A stretch of DNA of 64,000 bases. It comes from Dasypus novemcinctus (taxonomy: Eukaryota > Chordata > Mammalia > Cingulata > Dasypodidae). How positions within the stretch are numbered: position 1 is the first letter of the stretch; every line of letters begins with the position of its first letter. Below are positions 22,201 to 37,200 of the stretch, one piece after another. The translations under genes were made by a program, and so were the position numbers. Under the pieces are notes generated by a model. It did no database searches, was not told the DNA's origin, and saw nothing but the letters and a program-made list of their open reading frames with translations. The DNA is taken from positions 114,259,263 to 114,323,262 of the forward strand of contig NC_080677.1 in the NCBI RefSeq assembly GCF_030445035.2. Direction: 5' to 3'.

Positions 22201-25200
22201 TGTTACCAGATTAGAACCCAACTAAATTTTCCTGTTTAGGAACAAAGTAGAGAGGACAAATGCCAAGTGTATTTCCAAGTTCTCAGCAGTACAATCAATC
22301 ACTGAGCAATGTAGTTACAAACGTAGCCTCCTTTATTGCAGTGCATATAATCCTTCATCCTACCTCATGGACAGGCTACTTGGGGGTGATCACCTCTTAA
22401 TGGGAATCTTACCCACATAATTAGGAAGTCAAACTTTTTAATTGAAAAATCCTTTCCCATAGCTTTCAAATGAGGAAATTTTTTTTTACTGTTTCAATGT
22501 ATAATATAGGTGGATAGTATAAAATTCAAAAGGTATAGAAGAGTACATATGAAAAGCACGTCTTCTTCCCACCTCTGCCTAGCCCTTCTCTTTCCACAAC
22601 AATCCCTGTTAACAGTTCCTACGGTAGCCTTCCAGAGAGAATCTGCAAGGGGGAATTAACTTTTCCTTTTTTTTTTCTCTTTTACCCACTATGCCTGGGA
22701 AGCTGTCCCCAGCCACCCGGCAAATTATGTATCCATGCTGGGACCACCCAATTACCAAGCTCACCTGCAGTTCGTCCCAGCCCCAGACCTTAGAGGCTGA
22801 TCCACCTCCAGTGAGATAAGTCACTGGCTTCAACAAGGAGGAAAAATGTGGGTACTGCTGTTTCATAATAGCCAAAGCTCACTGAACTCATTTAAATCTA
22901 TAAGATCAATTACTATTAGTATCCCTCAGTGTTGACAAAACTGAGGCGCGGAGCAGCCCAAGCTCACAGAGCTAATAAACAGCATGGTCAGAACCTGAAC
23001 CCAGCCCATAATGTTATGTCAGTGCTCTCAAGGATCATAGATGCCTGAGATGGAGGAAGAGAAGTCTCTAATGTAAAGCTTGCTCCCACCTACCTTCCCA
23101 TCCTCGCCGATGCTGTACACAGTGTTCTCATCGTAGCTGAACTCCACAGAGTAGACCTCTCCATAGTGGGCCTTCCAGCTCATAGCACACTCGTGCTGCT
23201 GCATATCTGAGTCAACAAGACACCGTTAAGATTCCAGCCCACACTGGAGAATCCATCTGCCCACAGCTCAGTGCGTGTGAGCTCTTCTGAAGCAGGGGAC
23301 CGCCTGCGTCCGACTGGTGTCACAGAGCTGACCCTGCCAAAGAGGCCAGGCTGCTGCTGAGTTTCAGAAGCAGCTTCTATCACTCAGTCAAAAGTGAGGT
23401 TCAGGAATCCTTGACGTAACAAGTTCATCTGGGGAACCCCAAGTGCTTCCTGTGAGGCCTCTGTAACTTCCCATTCTGGGGCTCTGTTAAGGACATAGTC
23501 ACCTAATTCATAACAGATTCATTGACTCTGAATCTCCTGGGGACAGAGCCCTGGCATGGGGATTTCCAAACAGCAAACCAGATGATTCTGTTGCATACCT
23601 CTGGTTAGGACACATTGGTCTAATGTTTTCATAAGGAAAATGAACTACTTGCAGCAAAAGGGCAGGATGTCATTACTCTAGAGTGTCCTCCTGGATCTCA
23701 CAGGCCTGAAGACTCAGACTGAACAGCTCAAAGCAAAAGCACTATTATGCTCCACCCCTCCCACATCCATTGATGATAACCACATAGATGATTATTGTGG
23801 GTGGTTTGAAAACAGCAGACTCTGACCAAAGTTATGCTCTATTAAAAGCATCTTAAGACGGAGTTCTGCAATACCCTCTAGTTTAACTGGCAAAAATCCA
23901 ATTCTCCTCTCTGGGACACATGACCAGGATTGCCATGAGTACAAGAGCCAGATGCTCACCAAACAGCCGTATAACACCATCAGCTGCCCCTGTGACTAGC
24001 AGGTTCCCGTTGTGATTAAAGGCTGTGCAGTTGATCGCAATGGGTTCTGGATCCAGGGAGAACTGGAGCTATGAAAAAAATAGAAGAAAAGCTATTAGCA
24101 AACCTTAGGCTCAGCCCAGCCACACTGCTTACCCCAACTCAGGTACAATATGGGCACATAAAAAACCCAGAATGGGTTTTCACCAGCTCCTCCCTTACAT
24201 GTCCTTCTCCCAGCAATATGGATCTGAGCCTTTGCCCTCTGTGCTGCTTTTGAGAGGCAAAGTCTCTGTGCCTATAGCTATTATGGTTTCCATATAGAGA
24301 CAGGAATCCATGCTTATTCCAATTTCAAATGAGTCATCCATATCTTAGCAATATACACTTCACTCAAAGTGTGTTCCAAGCTAATTCTTATTGAAAGATC
24401 TGACTGCCAGCAGGGAAAATTAATTCATCAATTGCACTTCATCACAAGTAACTCTAAGCAGTGGAAGACCGACTTGCAAACAGCCCTGACAATACAAAGG
24501 TCATGCAGCTGCTCCATTCCTTCCCATCCAGCTCTGTATATCGCCACATAAATGGTTATAAACAGAGGCATGTACCCAGGCTAGCCCACAAAAATTTCTA
24601 AAAGGGCTTAATACTGCTTGTTTATTTAGTTATTTAATCTTTGGCTATGTGCCACTCACTGTGCTAGGAATATAATGGTGAACAAAACCATCACATAGAA
24701 TTTAGGGTCTCTTAATTTAGTCTAATAATTAATCAAGAATTTCATTTCAAGCAATACAGATGACCAGAAACCCTAACCAACCCTCCTTAGAAACTAAAAA
24801 TGCTAAAAAGAATGTTATTTAAACACACACATACACAGAATACTGAGCTGGCAATTAAAGGAATCCTCTGAGGCCAAAAATAAAGGGAAAGCAAGAATCC
24901 AGAGGACTAGTGTACTCTGAAGTTGGCTTCACTGGGGACATCAATCAAACCCTGATAACCTGAGCTTCCATTCTAATAGCAACAAACAGTCCAGGGGCCT
25001 AGAAACACAGCTAAGACCTGCCCAAGGGGAGAGAAGAAGCCTCCACATATAGCTGTGACTCCAAAGAGCTACATACTCAGTGTAGAAATGAGCTAGAAAT
25101 AATACCACTTCATAGAAAGGGAAAACAAGGAAACTTACCTGTCTGAATCTTGGAGCCAAGTGGAAAGAAAAGAAAAGAAAAAATACTCCTTTGAGAATTT

Positions 25201-28200
25201 ATAATCACAAACTGATCCTGACATGGATTTATAACCTAAATTTATAATCCCTATGTAGTCTGAGAAACCTCAAGCAGAGAATTTATTTTAAAGTTGTCAG
25301 GAGTTGGTTGTGCCTCAGACACCTGATTGAAAAAAATGCAAATCTTTTCCAGAGAAAAGCACCGTCAACCCAAGTCTCAAAATATTTCCAAAGATAAAAG
25401 TTCAGGGAACTTGAACTCATAATCAAAATTCACAAGACATAGAGAAACAAACCAAAAAGAGTAAGTCACATAGGAACAGGAGAGAGCAGAATCAGATTGA
25501 CAAAGACTTCTGATACTGGAATTACCAGAGAGAATATATAATGAATATGTTAAATATATTCAAAGGAATAAAAGAAGAAATTGGAAATATGGGTAAAAAT
25601 CAGAGACTATAAATATGTCAAAGCAGGTTTGAAAAAATGTTGAGCTTCTAAGACTGAAAAATATAATAACTGAAATTAATATCCTAATGGACAGGTTTAA
25701 TAGAGTATAGTAGAGGAAAGAATTAGCCAACTGAAAGATGTGAAAAATTATCATCAAGAATGCTGCAAAGTGAGACAAAAAAAGAAAGTTAGAAGTTCTA
25801 AAATATGTCTGTTTGAAGTCCCAGAAAGCAAGAGATAATCAGAAAACAGAAATATTGGAAAAGATGATGACTAAGAATTTTCCAGATTTGAATAAAGGCA
25901 TACATGCTCAGATTCAGGAAAACAAGCAAGATTAAAAAAAAAAACAACTTTAAAAAAATAAAAAACAAACAAACCTGAAAATCCATACCAAGGCACCTAG
26001 GTAAGAGATCTTAAAAGTAGTCAGAACAGACAAATAAAACCGAGGAATGTCAATTACACTGATCACTAACTTTTCAGTTTCTGCACAGGCAGCCAGAAGA
26101 CACAATCAAATTGCAGAGTTATATGGATCAGTTTTCAACCTAGAATACATGTTGTATTCTAGAAAAATACATATACCATGATTCCATTATATAAAGTTAA
26201 AAAAGGTATGCAAAACAAAATCTATGTTCTATTAGGCATACATATAAATGTGCTAAACTATTTTTTTTAAATGAAAGACAAGAATAATTTCTCTGGAAAA
26301 GGGAGGGAGACCAAGATTAGGGAAGGGCAATGAGAACATCAGAAGTACTGGTAATGTTCTATTTTTAAGTCAGATATATGGATACTCACATTATTGCTTT
26401 TCTTCTCATTATACCACAGACATACAATTTAAAAATTCTTTGTATATATTCTAATTAAAATTTAAAAACTCACAAGTAGGCATAAAATTAGAAATCAGAA
26501 TAAGAATTTTGGAGGAAAATAACAAGATGAATGAAGGAGGATCTAATTAAGCCAGGTTGTATTAGGCAAAGCATCTCAGAGATGCTGCAGAACAGAAGCC
26601 TTGCCTGATAAGAGTGGGGCAAGAATGCTCTAGAGAGAAGGCACAACCTGTAGGAAGTGCCTGCAGTTACAGGGTAGTGAGGGGCAGGATGTGTATGAGG
26701 AGGATAAAGGGAGCAGTTGGGAGGGACAGATTGTGGGGCCTTGAGGGAAGTTGGATTTTACCTTAAGAGCAATGGTAAACCTGGAAGAATTTTAAGCAGG
26801 AAGAAAGATGACATGATACAATGTGTGCCTGTTGCTCTGGCTGCTACAGGGAGATTGGGCAGGAGGTACTGTAGCCGTCCAGGGAATGGGCACAGAGACC
26901 AGGTCTTACGTGTGTCTCTGGAAATGCAGAGAAATGGTCAGACCTGGAATACATTTGGCAGGTGGAACTGGGAGTATTTGCTCATGGACTGATTTGTGCG
27001 GGGTGAGGAAAACGATGTGTCCAGGAAGACAACCAGTTTCTAAGTGGGATGCATTAGCCAGGATGCATCTCCTCTTCAGAAGAGGAGGAAGAACTGTGAC
27101 AAGGAGTGGAAGTCAAGAATTCAGTTATGGACCTGAAAAGCTTGAGATGCCTGTGAGACTTCCAATTGGGAATATACACAATTTTTGAGGCAGATACAGT
27201 AAGGCTCAGACTAAACATTTGGAACAAAGTCCATTTGTAAGACAAGGAACCTAGGACATCTCAAGTGTCTGGTAACTAAGAAAGTGGATGTTCAGCATAA
27301 GGGCATTTTGTACAAAGCTGGAACACATTATAATGACACAAATAATTTTGTAAGAGCATCAATGCCTTTTAAACAGGTGAAAAACATTATTTAATCCCCT
27401 TAGAGCTGAAGGTCATAGCCATAAGCACATATTACTATTCCAGGTGGAAACAAGATTCTCGGGCACCTGAGGACATGGGTTATGTGGCCCCATGAACAAG
27501 GTGTCCCAAGATGTCACCCTCTTCCAATTAGCTGTCACTTCTTATGAATATGCATGTCCTCACTACTTCTAGCTGCTGCTGTAATTTTAGCTCAGTACTT
27601 AGTTAACAGGGAGGTGGAAGGAGACTCAAGCGTTCCAAAAAATAAGCAACAAGAGCTCTCTAATAGGCTGTGTGACTTCTAAGCTTGTGGCATGATTCTG
27701 AATGACCTAAATTGCTAATAGTCTGCCATAACTGGAGTATTACTACTTTTCACATTTAAACTTTGAACTTTTCTCACAAATCAATAATCTAAGGAGATTT
27801 GATGAAAGAGAAAGTAAGAGACCCATCAGGAAATACAGGGGAGAGCAGGCAGTGCACCTGTACAGGAATGTGACCAGCCTCAGTGAGACCCATGGGGCCC
27901 GGTCCTATACCTGCTGCTTCATGGTTTTCGTGTCCCACAGCAACAGCTTCCCAGGAACCTGGTTCATGCCCTTGCTGCCGATGTCTGGTGCAGATACATC
28001 TACCTGGGAAGTGAGGCTCGGAGCTGCAGCCGAACAGACGAACGAGGCCCCGTTGGGGCTACACGCAAGTGACAGGATTCTGCAACACATACGGGGCTGG
28101 GTCAGACGCTCCGCCAGCTCAGAGAAAGAAAGCTCCTGCACTAGGCTGGACTCTGCTTCAAGAGCTGGGGCAAAAGGCTCAGAGAAAGACCATGCCCTAA

Positions 28201-31200
28201 AAAGCACACTTTGCAAACTGCCACCTTGATGGGGACTGAGAGAGGAACTTTCCAGCTCACCTGGGCATGTCATCATTGATGTTGATTTCACAGAGATTCT
28301 TCTTGGCTTCTGTCTCATAAAGACGTACTGTCCCCACACCACTGCCCAGTAAAAGCTGGAATGAGAAGGAGCAGGTGATATGAAGGATGGCTACCAGGCG
28401 TGGTTAAGAAGGACCGCTATAGATGGGGCCAGGCCCCCTCCTCTGAGGTAGGGGCTGCAGGGGTGAGGGCCTTCTTCCACTTATGCAGGCAGTTCAAGAG
28501 GAATCTCATTTAAAAACTAAATAAATTCATCAGAACTGACCTTGAAGAGAAGTGCAAATAACAAAGGAATCTGTAGAGTGTGAGAGAGGTCTTACCTCAG
28601 ATTTACCTAGAAATGTTGTGGCTTACTAAATGAGAACCTCTGATCTTTTCACCTCATTTTTTCTAGTATAAATCTCAGCTATTCCCACCCTTCCTTCTTA
28701 CTTCTGACCCACCCACCACATCATTTAGTCTCTCTTTAGGGCTTAAGGTCAGAGCTGACCCCAGGATGGTCATGGGACTTGGATGATGGCCCCATTTGCA
28801 TGTTCTGGGGATAGCTCTGGCAATGGCCCTTTAAAAGCCTCCAGAAAAAACTGAGGCGGCTATACTTGCCTTCAGGAACTTGTCCTTTATTTGGTGAACA
28901 GCTACAACAATAATGAAGAATACCAACAGAGGAAAACACCAGAAGCAGCCCAGGCATACTGCCTAAATTATGACTTCAGTATTCACTTAGCAAATTCACA
29001 CTGTTACAGGGTAAACATTGAGATGTAATACCATAAGAATGATTCCTTCACCTGCCAAAAATTATAGAAAAGCGGTTTGCCTCTTGGGCTACATGGCATG
29101 ATCCTCTCAAAATGAAATAAGATGAAAAAAAAACAACAACTATTAATCAATTTTATGACCTGAACTATAAATCCTATCTCAAATATTAAAGTCCAAGAAA
29201 AATAAGAATACTATTTTTAGAGACAGTTAGACCCATGGGAACCACAAAATAGAACACCATCCCCTCCACTAGCTTAAGCTACTTCCTTGGGGTCTGGCAC
29301 AGGCTCTTAGCTGCTCTTAGCTACAGGAAGAAACCTGCTTAGAATGTTCATGGTGGGTTGCTAGAGACAGGGACAAACAACAGGGCTGATGAGGGGTAAC
29401 AGGAAATAAGACGGCCTTTCCTGGGGCAAACCAAGAAGTAAGCCAGGCCCCACGGATAGGAAGAAGCCTTCCACTGTCGTGCAGGAGTGTTCTTCAGGTT
29501 CTACAATAGCCTAATTTCAGTTCTTGTGAGTTCAGGCTTTGCAACCTCACTGTCACCCCAAAACAGGAGCCTGCTGGGTCATTCCAGGGTATGTGACCCC
29601 TAAATCCACTCTCAGAGACAGAGGAAGAGATTTGGGCTTGGCTGCCTCAGTTCAGCACTGCAGAGTCAGGGAGGGCCCCCCGAGGTGCTAGAGCAACTGG
29701 TGGATAGTCCTGGAGAATTCTTGAAGTTGGACTGCAAAGCAAGTAATGTAACAAAATGTTACTCACCAGTCTGTCGCGCTTGGTGGCCCACTCTAAAGAA
29801 AGCAGTGGTGACTTGGAAATGGAGGACGCTTTGGTCTGCATGATGGGGTTGAATGACCACACTTTGATGACCCCATCCACATCTAGGCTGGCAACCCTCC
29901 TCCCGGAGCAATCCACTCTGAGATGAAAGGAGAAGGGAAGACAGTTAGCTCCTCCCCTTAGCCCTGTCATCCTCTTCAGCTAATGCTGACATGATTGCTT
30001 TTCTGACTTTCCTATTGTTTTAAAAAATAATCTCCAAGTGTCTACACTCAGAGGACAGGCAGGAGATATTTCTAGAAATATTCGTTCATTCATTTGTCTA
30101 AGAGATACTTATTAAGCACCAATTATGTGCTCAGCCCTGTGCTAAAAAGTAGACTAGGACAGTGGGCAAGATATACCTGGTCCCCGCCCTCAAGACACTT
30201 GTGGTCTGTTGGAATTTAGAGCCTTCCTCCTATGTCATAAGTCAGGAACAGCCAAGTGCCCTAAGAGCCCATCAAGGCTGTCAGACCTACATAACCTCTC
30301 AATATCACACTTTATGAGGGTTTATTATTAAAAGACCATGCCTTTGCTACATTTAAGTAAAAGCATGTAAATGATAAATATTACCTAGAAGTACCAACAT
30401 AAAGAAAATTAAGTCTTAGAGGAGAAAAAGAGGTAACATCCCTAATACTCCACATGAGTAGGAAGGATGGAGGCTGGCCGGTCCAATGGCAGCTGCGAGC
30501 AGAAGCCCCAGTCGGGCAGGAGTCCACCCAGCTCTGACCCCGTAGGCATGACCATGGCCTTTCAGGGATCACCCTACCCTCCTGCCTGCCACACCTTCAT
30601 ATAAACAGTCTGAAAATCCAGGCTTCCCGGAAAACCAGCTCCCCAGGGGGTCAACACTTTCTCTAGGTGGGCCTCGGCTCTATGTCTAGCTGCCCCTAGC
30701 CTGGCCTCCAGGCCTAAACCCACCTGCAGTGCATAATGGACGAGTGGTGCTCTCCGTACTCTTCCTGGCCCAGAACAATAAAGGGCTGCTCAGGGCGGAC
30801 TCCTCCACCTTCAGGGCCTGCCGTGGGAGCCCGCATCAGCGTCTCCACTGGCTCCACATGAAGCTCTGGGGAAGGTTCTGCCTCTGGACCAATGGCCTCA
30901 GGCTTCTTCTCTGCACACTGTGCCAAGCAAAGCAGGGACAGGTCAGCTGCAAAGGGGTCTGTCCTGGGTCCAGCTGTTCGCCCACATCCCAGGAGCACAG
31001 TGCCATGCATCCACAGAGTCAGGCTGAGCTTTCTGTGAGGCTCTTGATAGGCCCAGGGTCTGCAGGAGAGAGCTCTGAACCATGAGAATGGTGCTCAGCA
31101 TGCCTACAGGAGAGCAGGGAGTCTGATGTATGGACCCCCTAGAGGCTTTGCTCCTCCTCTCAGGCACTGCTGAGAGGGGACTGGGACGACCCACAGTGGA

Positions 31201-34200
31201 TAGGACTCTCCTGCCCTGACAACAGGCCAGGCTGACAGTCATAAATATCACTGAATGCAAGCTTACTAGGTGCCAGGCAAGCATTTTATATTTATTCTCT
31301 CATTTAATCATCCTAAAAAATCCTCCTAAAAACCATTTTAGATACTACTTCTCCCATTTTACAGCTGTGGAAATAAGGAAGGAAAAAGTTAAGTAACTCA
31401 CCCAAGATCATACAGCTGGCAAGGAGCAGGCCCCTCAGAATTATGCCTGGCCCCTCACCCACATGCCAACTAGCATCTCCTCCTGAGAAGTGGGACACTA
31501 AGAGACCAAGAAACTGAGGCAACAGGCAACTTGCAAAACAAAGACCCCAGGACAGCAGCTGCACCCACCTGGCAGCCTAGCATTGGGGAACACCCCAAAA
31601 GTCCCTGCAGTGTCCTGAGCTGCCCCCGTTTCTGCCTTCCTTTAACACTAAGTGTTGGTCACCACGGTTACTCCATGCTCAGCAAGACCCAATACAGGCC
31701 AGGGCCGGCTCTGCCACCCCGTGATGCCCGAGTCTCCTCTGCGAGCTCCCTCAGGGAAGGAGGAAGAGAAGTTCCACAGCAACACAGAGCAGAGGAACAG
31801 AGACCTCTGACTTCAAAAAAGGTCCTTTAGGAGCTCCAGGGGAATCTTTCATCCTAAAGTGCTGGAGGACAACAATTTATGTTCTGAGTCTTAGGGATTT
31901 ACCGTCCCGCAACTAGCAGCTTCCACAGCTAGGAAAGGCAGACCCAGACCCATGTGCAGTAGTGAGGGGGGGCCCAGAGCCCAGGGCTCAGCGTGGGAAG
32001 GACCCGGCCTCCCTGCAGCAGCTCCAGCAGAGGACTGGCCTCAGGACATCAGCAGGAGATACAGGAGAAAGGAATCCTGCATGCAAACAAGTCTGGGCAA
32101 TTCTGAGTTAAATCAAGGGAAATATGTTTCTTTCCAGCCAAGTTTCAGAAAGCCCCTGACATGCTAAAATGCACAGTTAACCTAAGGGAAGGATGTGGTA
32201 TGCTAGGGTTCCCAAACCAATCTGATCACAGAACTCATTTTCTGGGATCATTTCCAGGGGCTAGCATTTTATGCAGTAGCCAAACACCACATCGGGAAAA
32301 GGGGTCGTAGAAAAGCTGGGCAAAATATAAATCAAAAGACACAAAGTGTGAACAATTAAGAACAATAGGCAAAACTATGCTCTACACAAAAACAGCAAGA
32401 GGGAAAGAGACAATCAATCAGAAGAGAGGTACAAGCTGGCACGAATGTCCCACCCCCCTGCCCCAGTCCCAGCATTTTCCTGTGCATCCTCCTCTGTGCT
32501 CACGAGTAGGGGAGTGGGTGTTGCCAGGATATTCATGAGATCCCAAGGCCAAACCATACCTGGGAAGTCGTTGTAGAGAAAAGCTCCTTTCTTTCCTTGC
32601 CGTGATCCTGCAGGCGCCGCTGCCGGTGCTGCGACCAGCTGGACTCTCCGGAGGACAGGCCACCGAAAAGGGTCTTCGCATCCTTTGCTCCAAAGGCCAG
32701 GTCCTTGCCCTTAACAGGCTGGAGGAAAAGAGGCAGGGCTGTGGAAAGGCTTTTCCCATCTCCACAGGCCATGACACCTGGCTGAGGAGGGAAGCAACAG
32801 TCCCAATCCCAGGAGGGGCTTCTCTACCCAACAGCGCTTGGGGAAGGCTCCTCCATGGCTGAGCTGAGCAGGCAGTTAAAATGTTACTCTCTCAGCCATA
32901 TGGGGGAGGTCATGAGTAAAACACAAACAGTCCAGATCTCCTCCTTTCATTTTCTACCACCATGAGCAGGATAAGTCATCAGCCCTCAGTCTGCCATATC
33001 TATCATCTGGCGCTATACATATATAAACACAAAACCTCGATTTAATCAGGATAATTAACTTTAGTAAAGGGGGAGGAGACCAATATTTACTAAGTGACTA
33101 TGAGGCAGGACAGGACCAACACTAGGTGTTATAAACATTTACAAGCAACAATAAGCTTGGGAAATACAAAAAATTTACCAAATTCACAACTACCTCCCTG
33201 GAGAGGAAAAGGAACAGAATACCCTCTCTTGCTTTTGGCCAACGGTAGGACTATGTTAGTTACTGTTAGTAAGAGGTATTTGAAAATGATTACTAGGCAC
33301 CATAAATTCTAACAGAAATTGCTGGAAACCCACTGTGGCAATTTGAAGCTTTTATAGAACCCAGAAAATCTTGTTCTTAAAGCTAATCCATTCCTGTTCA
33401 TGTAAACCTATAGTAGATGGGGACCTTTTGATGAGATTACTTTGGTTAAAGGCTTCTGATTAGACTGCAAGACCCAGGGGGGTTCTTAATCCTCTTAATA
33501 AATGGAAGAAGAAAAAGCCACAGACAGAAAGAACGCTACAGAGACAGAGAGGAACCAGAAGCTGTGCGAGGAGCCACTGTAGCCAGAAGCTGAAAGAAAC
33601 AAGGCCAGGAAGAGAAGGGAGAGAGGACCCGCAGAAGCGGCCGCCTCTACTGTGCCCTGCCACGTGTCTGATCACCCTCGGCTGCAGATCAGGGAAAGAG
33701 ATCTCCTGTTGATGTCTTGATTTGGACACTTTCATGGTCTCAGAACTGTATGCTTTCTAACCTAATAAATTCCCATTGTAAAAGCTCCCCTATTTCTGGT
33801 ATGTTGCTCCCAGCAGCTTTTAGAAAATGAAACACCCAAGGACCTTTTATCGACATAAACTGAACAGGAAAGAAAGCAGCATTATCTGACTCCTTTTCTT
33901 AATAAAAATGATAAAGTCAACCAAAGTTATAGCAACAAGAAATGAAATCAATCTCCACCCCACCCCACAGAAAGAAGTCCATCCTTAATTAAGAACCTTT
34001 TTAAAAGGAGCTGCCATTTCATCATCTTTTCAGATTACCTAGCTGGGAAATTTTTCTGCCCTTATTCCCATAGATTAGATGAGCTCCTGCCCCTCCCCCC
34101 TTTTTAAACACTTTTAGCAATGGGATATGGATGCAATAAGACACTCAGTTTTGAGATCAACCTCCACAGGTAAACATCACTTAAATCAAGACAATAAACT

Positions 34201-37200
34201 CAACCAAAGTCTACTTGTTTTCTATTTCTTCTACTTGTCATTTTTTACTTTAACACTAGACACCTTGTTTTCTTTCTTATTTTTTCTTTTTTTTATTTGT
34301 TCTGTTTTCTTATTTTTTCACACCAAACACTTTTAAATGGTTAACACAGATGTGCCTTTGACCTCTGGAGTCATTTGAACAGTTAAGGACGGAAATTTTC
34401 AAGGACTCTTAATTTACCTAGGTATTAGCTATTTTTTTCTGCCTTACGTAACTTCCAGTTATATTTACTTAGGCTTACAGCAGATGTTTCTTCCAGAGAA
34501 AGTACTTAGTTCTCTAAAATCTGGCTTATTTTAGAAGCAGGATTCTTTGTCAAGATAAAATAAAGAATCTAAGAAGAGAAAAATAATAATACCAATAATA
34601 CCAATATCTACTATCCATTGAATGTTTATCATATGTGAGATACGATGCTGAGAACTCTACAAGCATTACCTTATTCTAACATGAGGAAACTGAGGCTTAG
34701 AGAGGGTATTTGCTCCAGACAGCTAGGACATGACAGAGTTGGAATTCTCACCCATATCTGATGGGCAAAACCCATTATCCTAGAAACTGGTGGAAAGTAA
34801 TACCTTAAAGTGGTTACACGGGAGAAAGGAACACTAAGTAGAAAAGATAAGAAACGCCATAATCCTGGAGCTAATAATAAAACTAGGACAAGGTCCTTTG
34901 TGGTGCTTCCAGCCATTCCTGAGAAGTATCCTATGGTCTATAGAACACTGAACAGGTTCCATGGTATTAGCAAGTAGAAAGAAAGATTTCTCTTATCTTC
35001 CCAGAAGCAGGAACTTGTGAAAACTGATAACAGAGAGGCCCTGAAGTTACCATGGTGCTCCTCACATGGCCCCTTGGCCACTGTGCTCACTCCCTAGAAT
35101 ATCACCCATAGGTGCTAACCCTTACTACATAAATCCACTGACTCCTTCCCATATCTACTGAACCAGAAGACTACAACTTAGCCTGGGGAATTCTAAAACC
35201 AATCACCAAAAGCACTAAAATTGTGATAGAAAAAACAAAGGAACTGGCAGTAGGGGGCTATACGAACTCTAAAACCTGCTATAAATAAAGTGCTCAGGAG
35301 ACACAAGGCCAGTTTCCTAGATTGAGTGTTGTTTACCAAAAGCAGGCTGGCAGCAAGTGAGGATGTTTCAAAAAGTCTCAAACACAAGAGGATTGTGGGA
35401 AGATGGCAGAGTAGGAAGCTCCAAGACTCAGTCTGTCCACCAAAACAACTACTGAATTTGGAGGAACCATGTAAATCAACAAACTCCAGAGTCCAGGGGA
35501 ACACTGTGCAGCATCCAGGGAAAATGGGAAGAGGGTGGTAAATTGTGATAAATACTGGTGAGTTTCACCCTCCCTGCAGTGGCCAACATCCTCTGTGGAA
35601 GAAAGTTCAGCATTTCCTCAGAAAGTTAAGTATAGAACTACAATAAGACCAAGCAATCCCAACAGAACTGAAAGCAGGGACTGAAACAGATATTGCACAC
35701 CGATGTTCATAAGAGCATTATTCACAATTGCCGAAAGGTAGGTGGTTGAATAAAATGTGGCAGATACATTCACTGGAATATTATTCGGCCATAAAAAGAA
35801 TGAAGTTCTAATACATACGAAAACATGGATGAACCTTGAAGATATCATGTTGGATGTAATAAGCCAAACACAAAAGGACAAATATTGTATGATCTCACTG
35901 ATATGAAATAATTAGACGAAGCAAATTCACTGAGTCTGAAACTAGGACAAAGGTTACTGGAGGCCAGGGTGGGGGTAAAGGATGGGGAATTAATGCTTAA
36001 AGTATACAGTTTCTATTTGGGTTGATGGAAAAGTTTTGGCAATGGATGGTGGTTTTGGTAGCAGAACACTGATTATAAGTAACAGCACTTAAGTATTTGA
36101 ATGTGCTTAAGGGAAAAATTTTAGGTTATATATATACGTTATTATAATCTAAAAAATCAAAGAGCATAGGACTTATTATATAACATAAACAGTGAACTCT
36201 ATTGTAAATGATGGAATAAAGTTAACAGTACAATTAAAATATGTCCTTTCATGAATTATAACAAATGTACCACATAAATGCAAGGTATATTGATAATAGG
36301 GTGGTATATGGGAACTCTTATTTTATGCATGATTTTTCTGTAAACTACACCTTTTTTTTAAAAAAAAAGTATGGAACAACTATTATGCAGGTTTGAGAGA
36401 ACATTTATCAATTTAAGCAAGAGATCATTAAAGAAGACTTTGCAGAAGAACAAAACCACATAATAAGCAAACTAGATTCTCTGAAGAATATATGAGAGAG
36501 CAAAGGAAATAGCAGAGAGGTCTCAGGGAACTAAACATCAGGGGAACAAAATAGGGTAACTTGTCACGACAATACTTAGTCTCAGAAGCCTATCTATTCT
36601 GAGACAGAATATTCTGTACAGAGAGAAGGCAGTGGTTCTCAGACTCCACTGTGCAGGAGAATCATCGGGAGGGGTTGTTAAAACAGATTTCTGGATACGA
36701 GACCTAGAATTTCTGATTCATGGGTGCGGGGCAGGGCCTGAGACTATGCATTTCTAACAAGTTCCAAGTGACACCACTGACATGGAACCACACTTTGAGA
36801 ACAACTGGACCAAAGAAAGGAAAAAACTTATTTTTAACAAGGAAAATCTCATACTTAGCATAAATAAATATAACAATTGACAGGCATAGCTGACTCAAAA
36901 TAATAAATCTAATGGTAAGAGAGGGATGAAAAACATCAAATTTAGGGTAGTAGTTTTCTTTGAAAATGAGGGAAGACTAATGGGATCATGGTAAGGTACA
37001 TGGAAGCCTTCAACTATACATGAAATAATTTCTTAAAAAAGCAAACAGGGGAGCGGACTTGGCCCAGTGGTTAGGGCATCCACCTACCACATGGGAGGTC
37101 CGTGGTTCAAACCCCGGGCCTCGACCCGTGTGGAGCTGGCCCATGCGCAGTGCTGATGCACGCAAGGAGTGCCGTGCCACGCAGGGGTGTCCCCCACGTA

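Noticed and set aside
37040-37130. tRNA-like A and B boxes, possible tRNA genes (also near 41900, 47090 and 7640)
   Set aside because: They are heads of SINEs with long bodies, A-rich tails and target duplications. No complete cloverleaf gene was seen.
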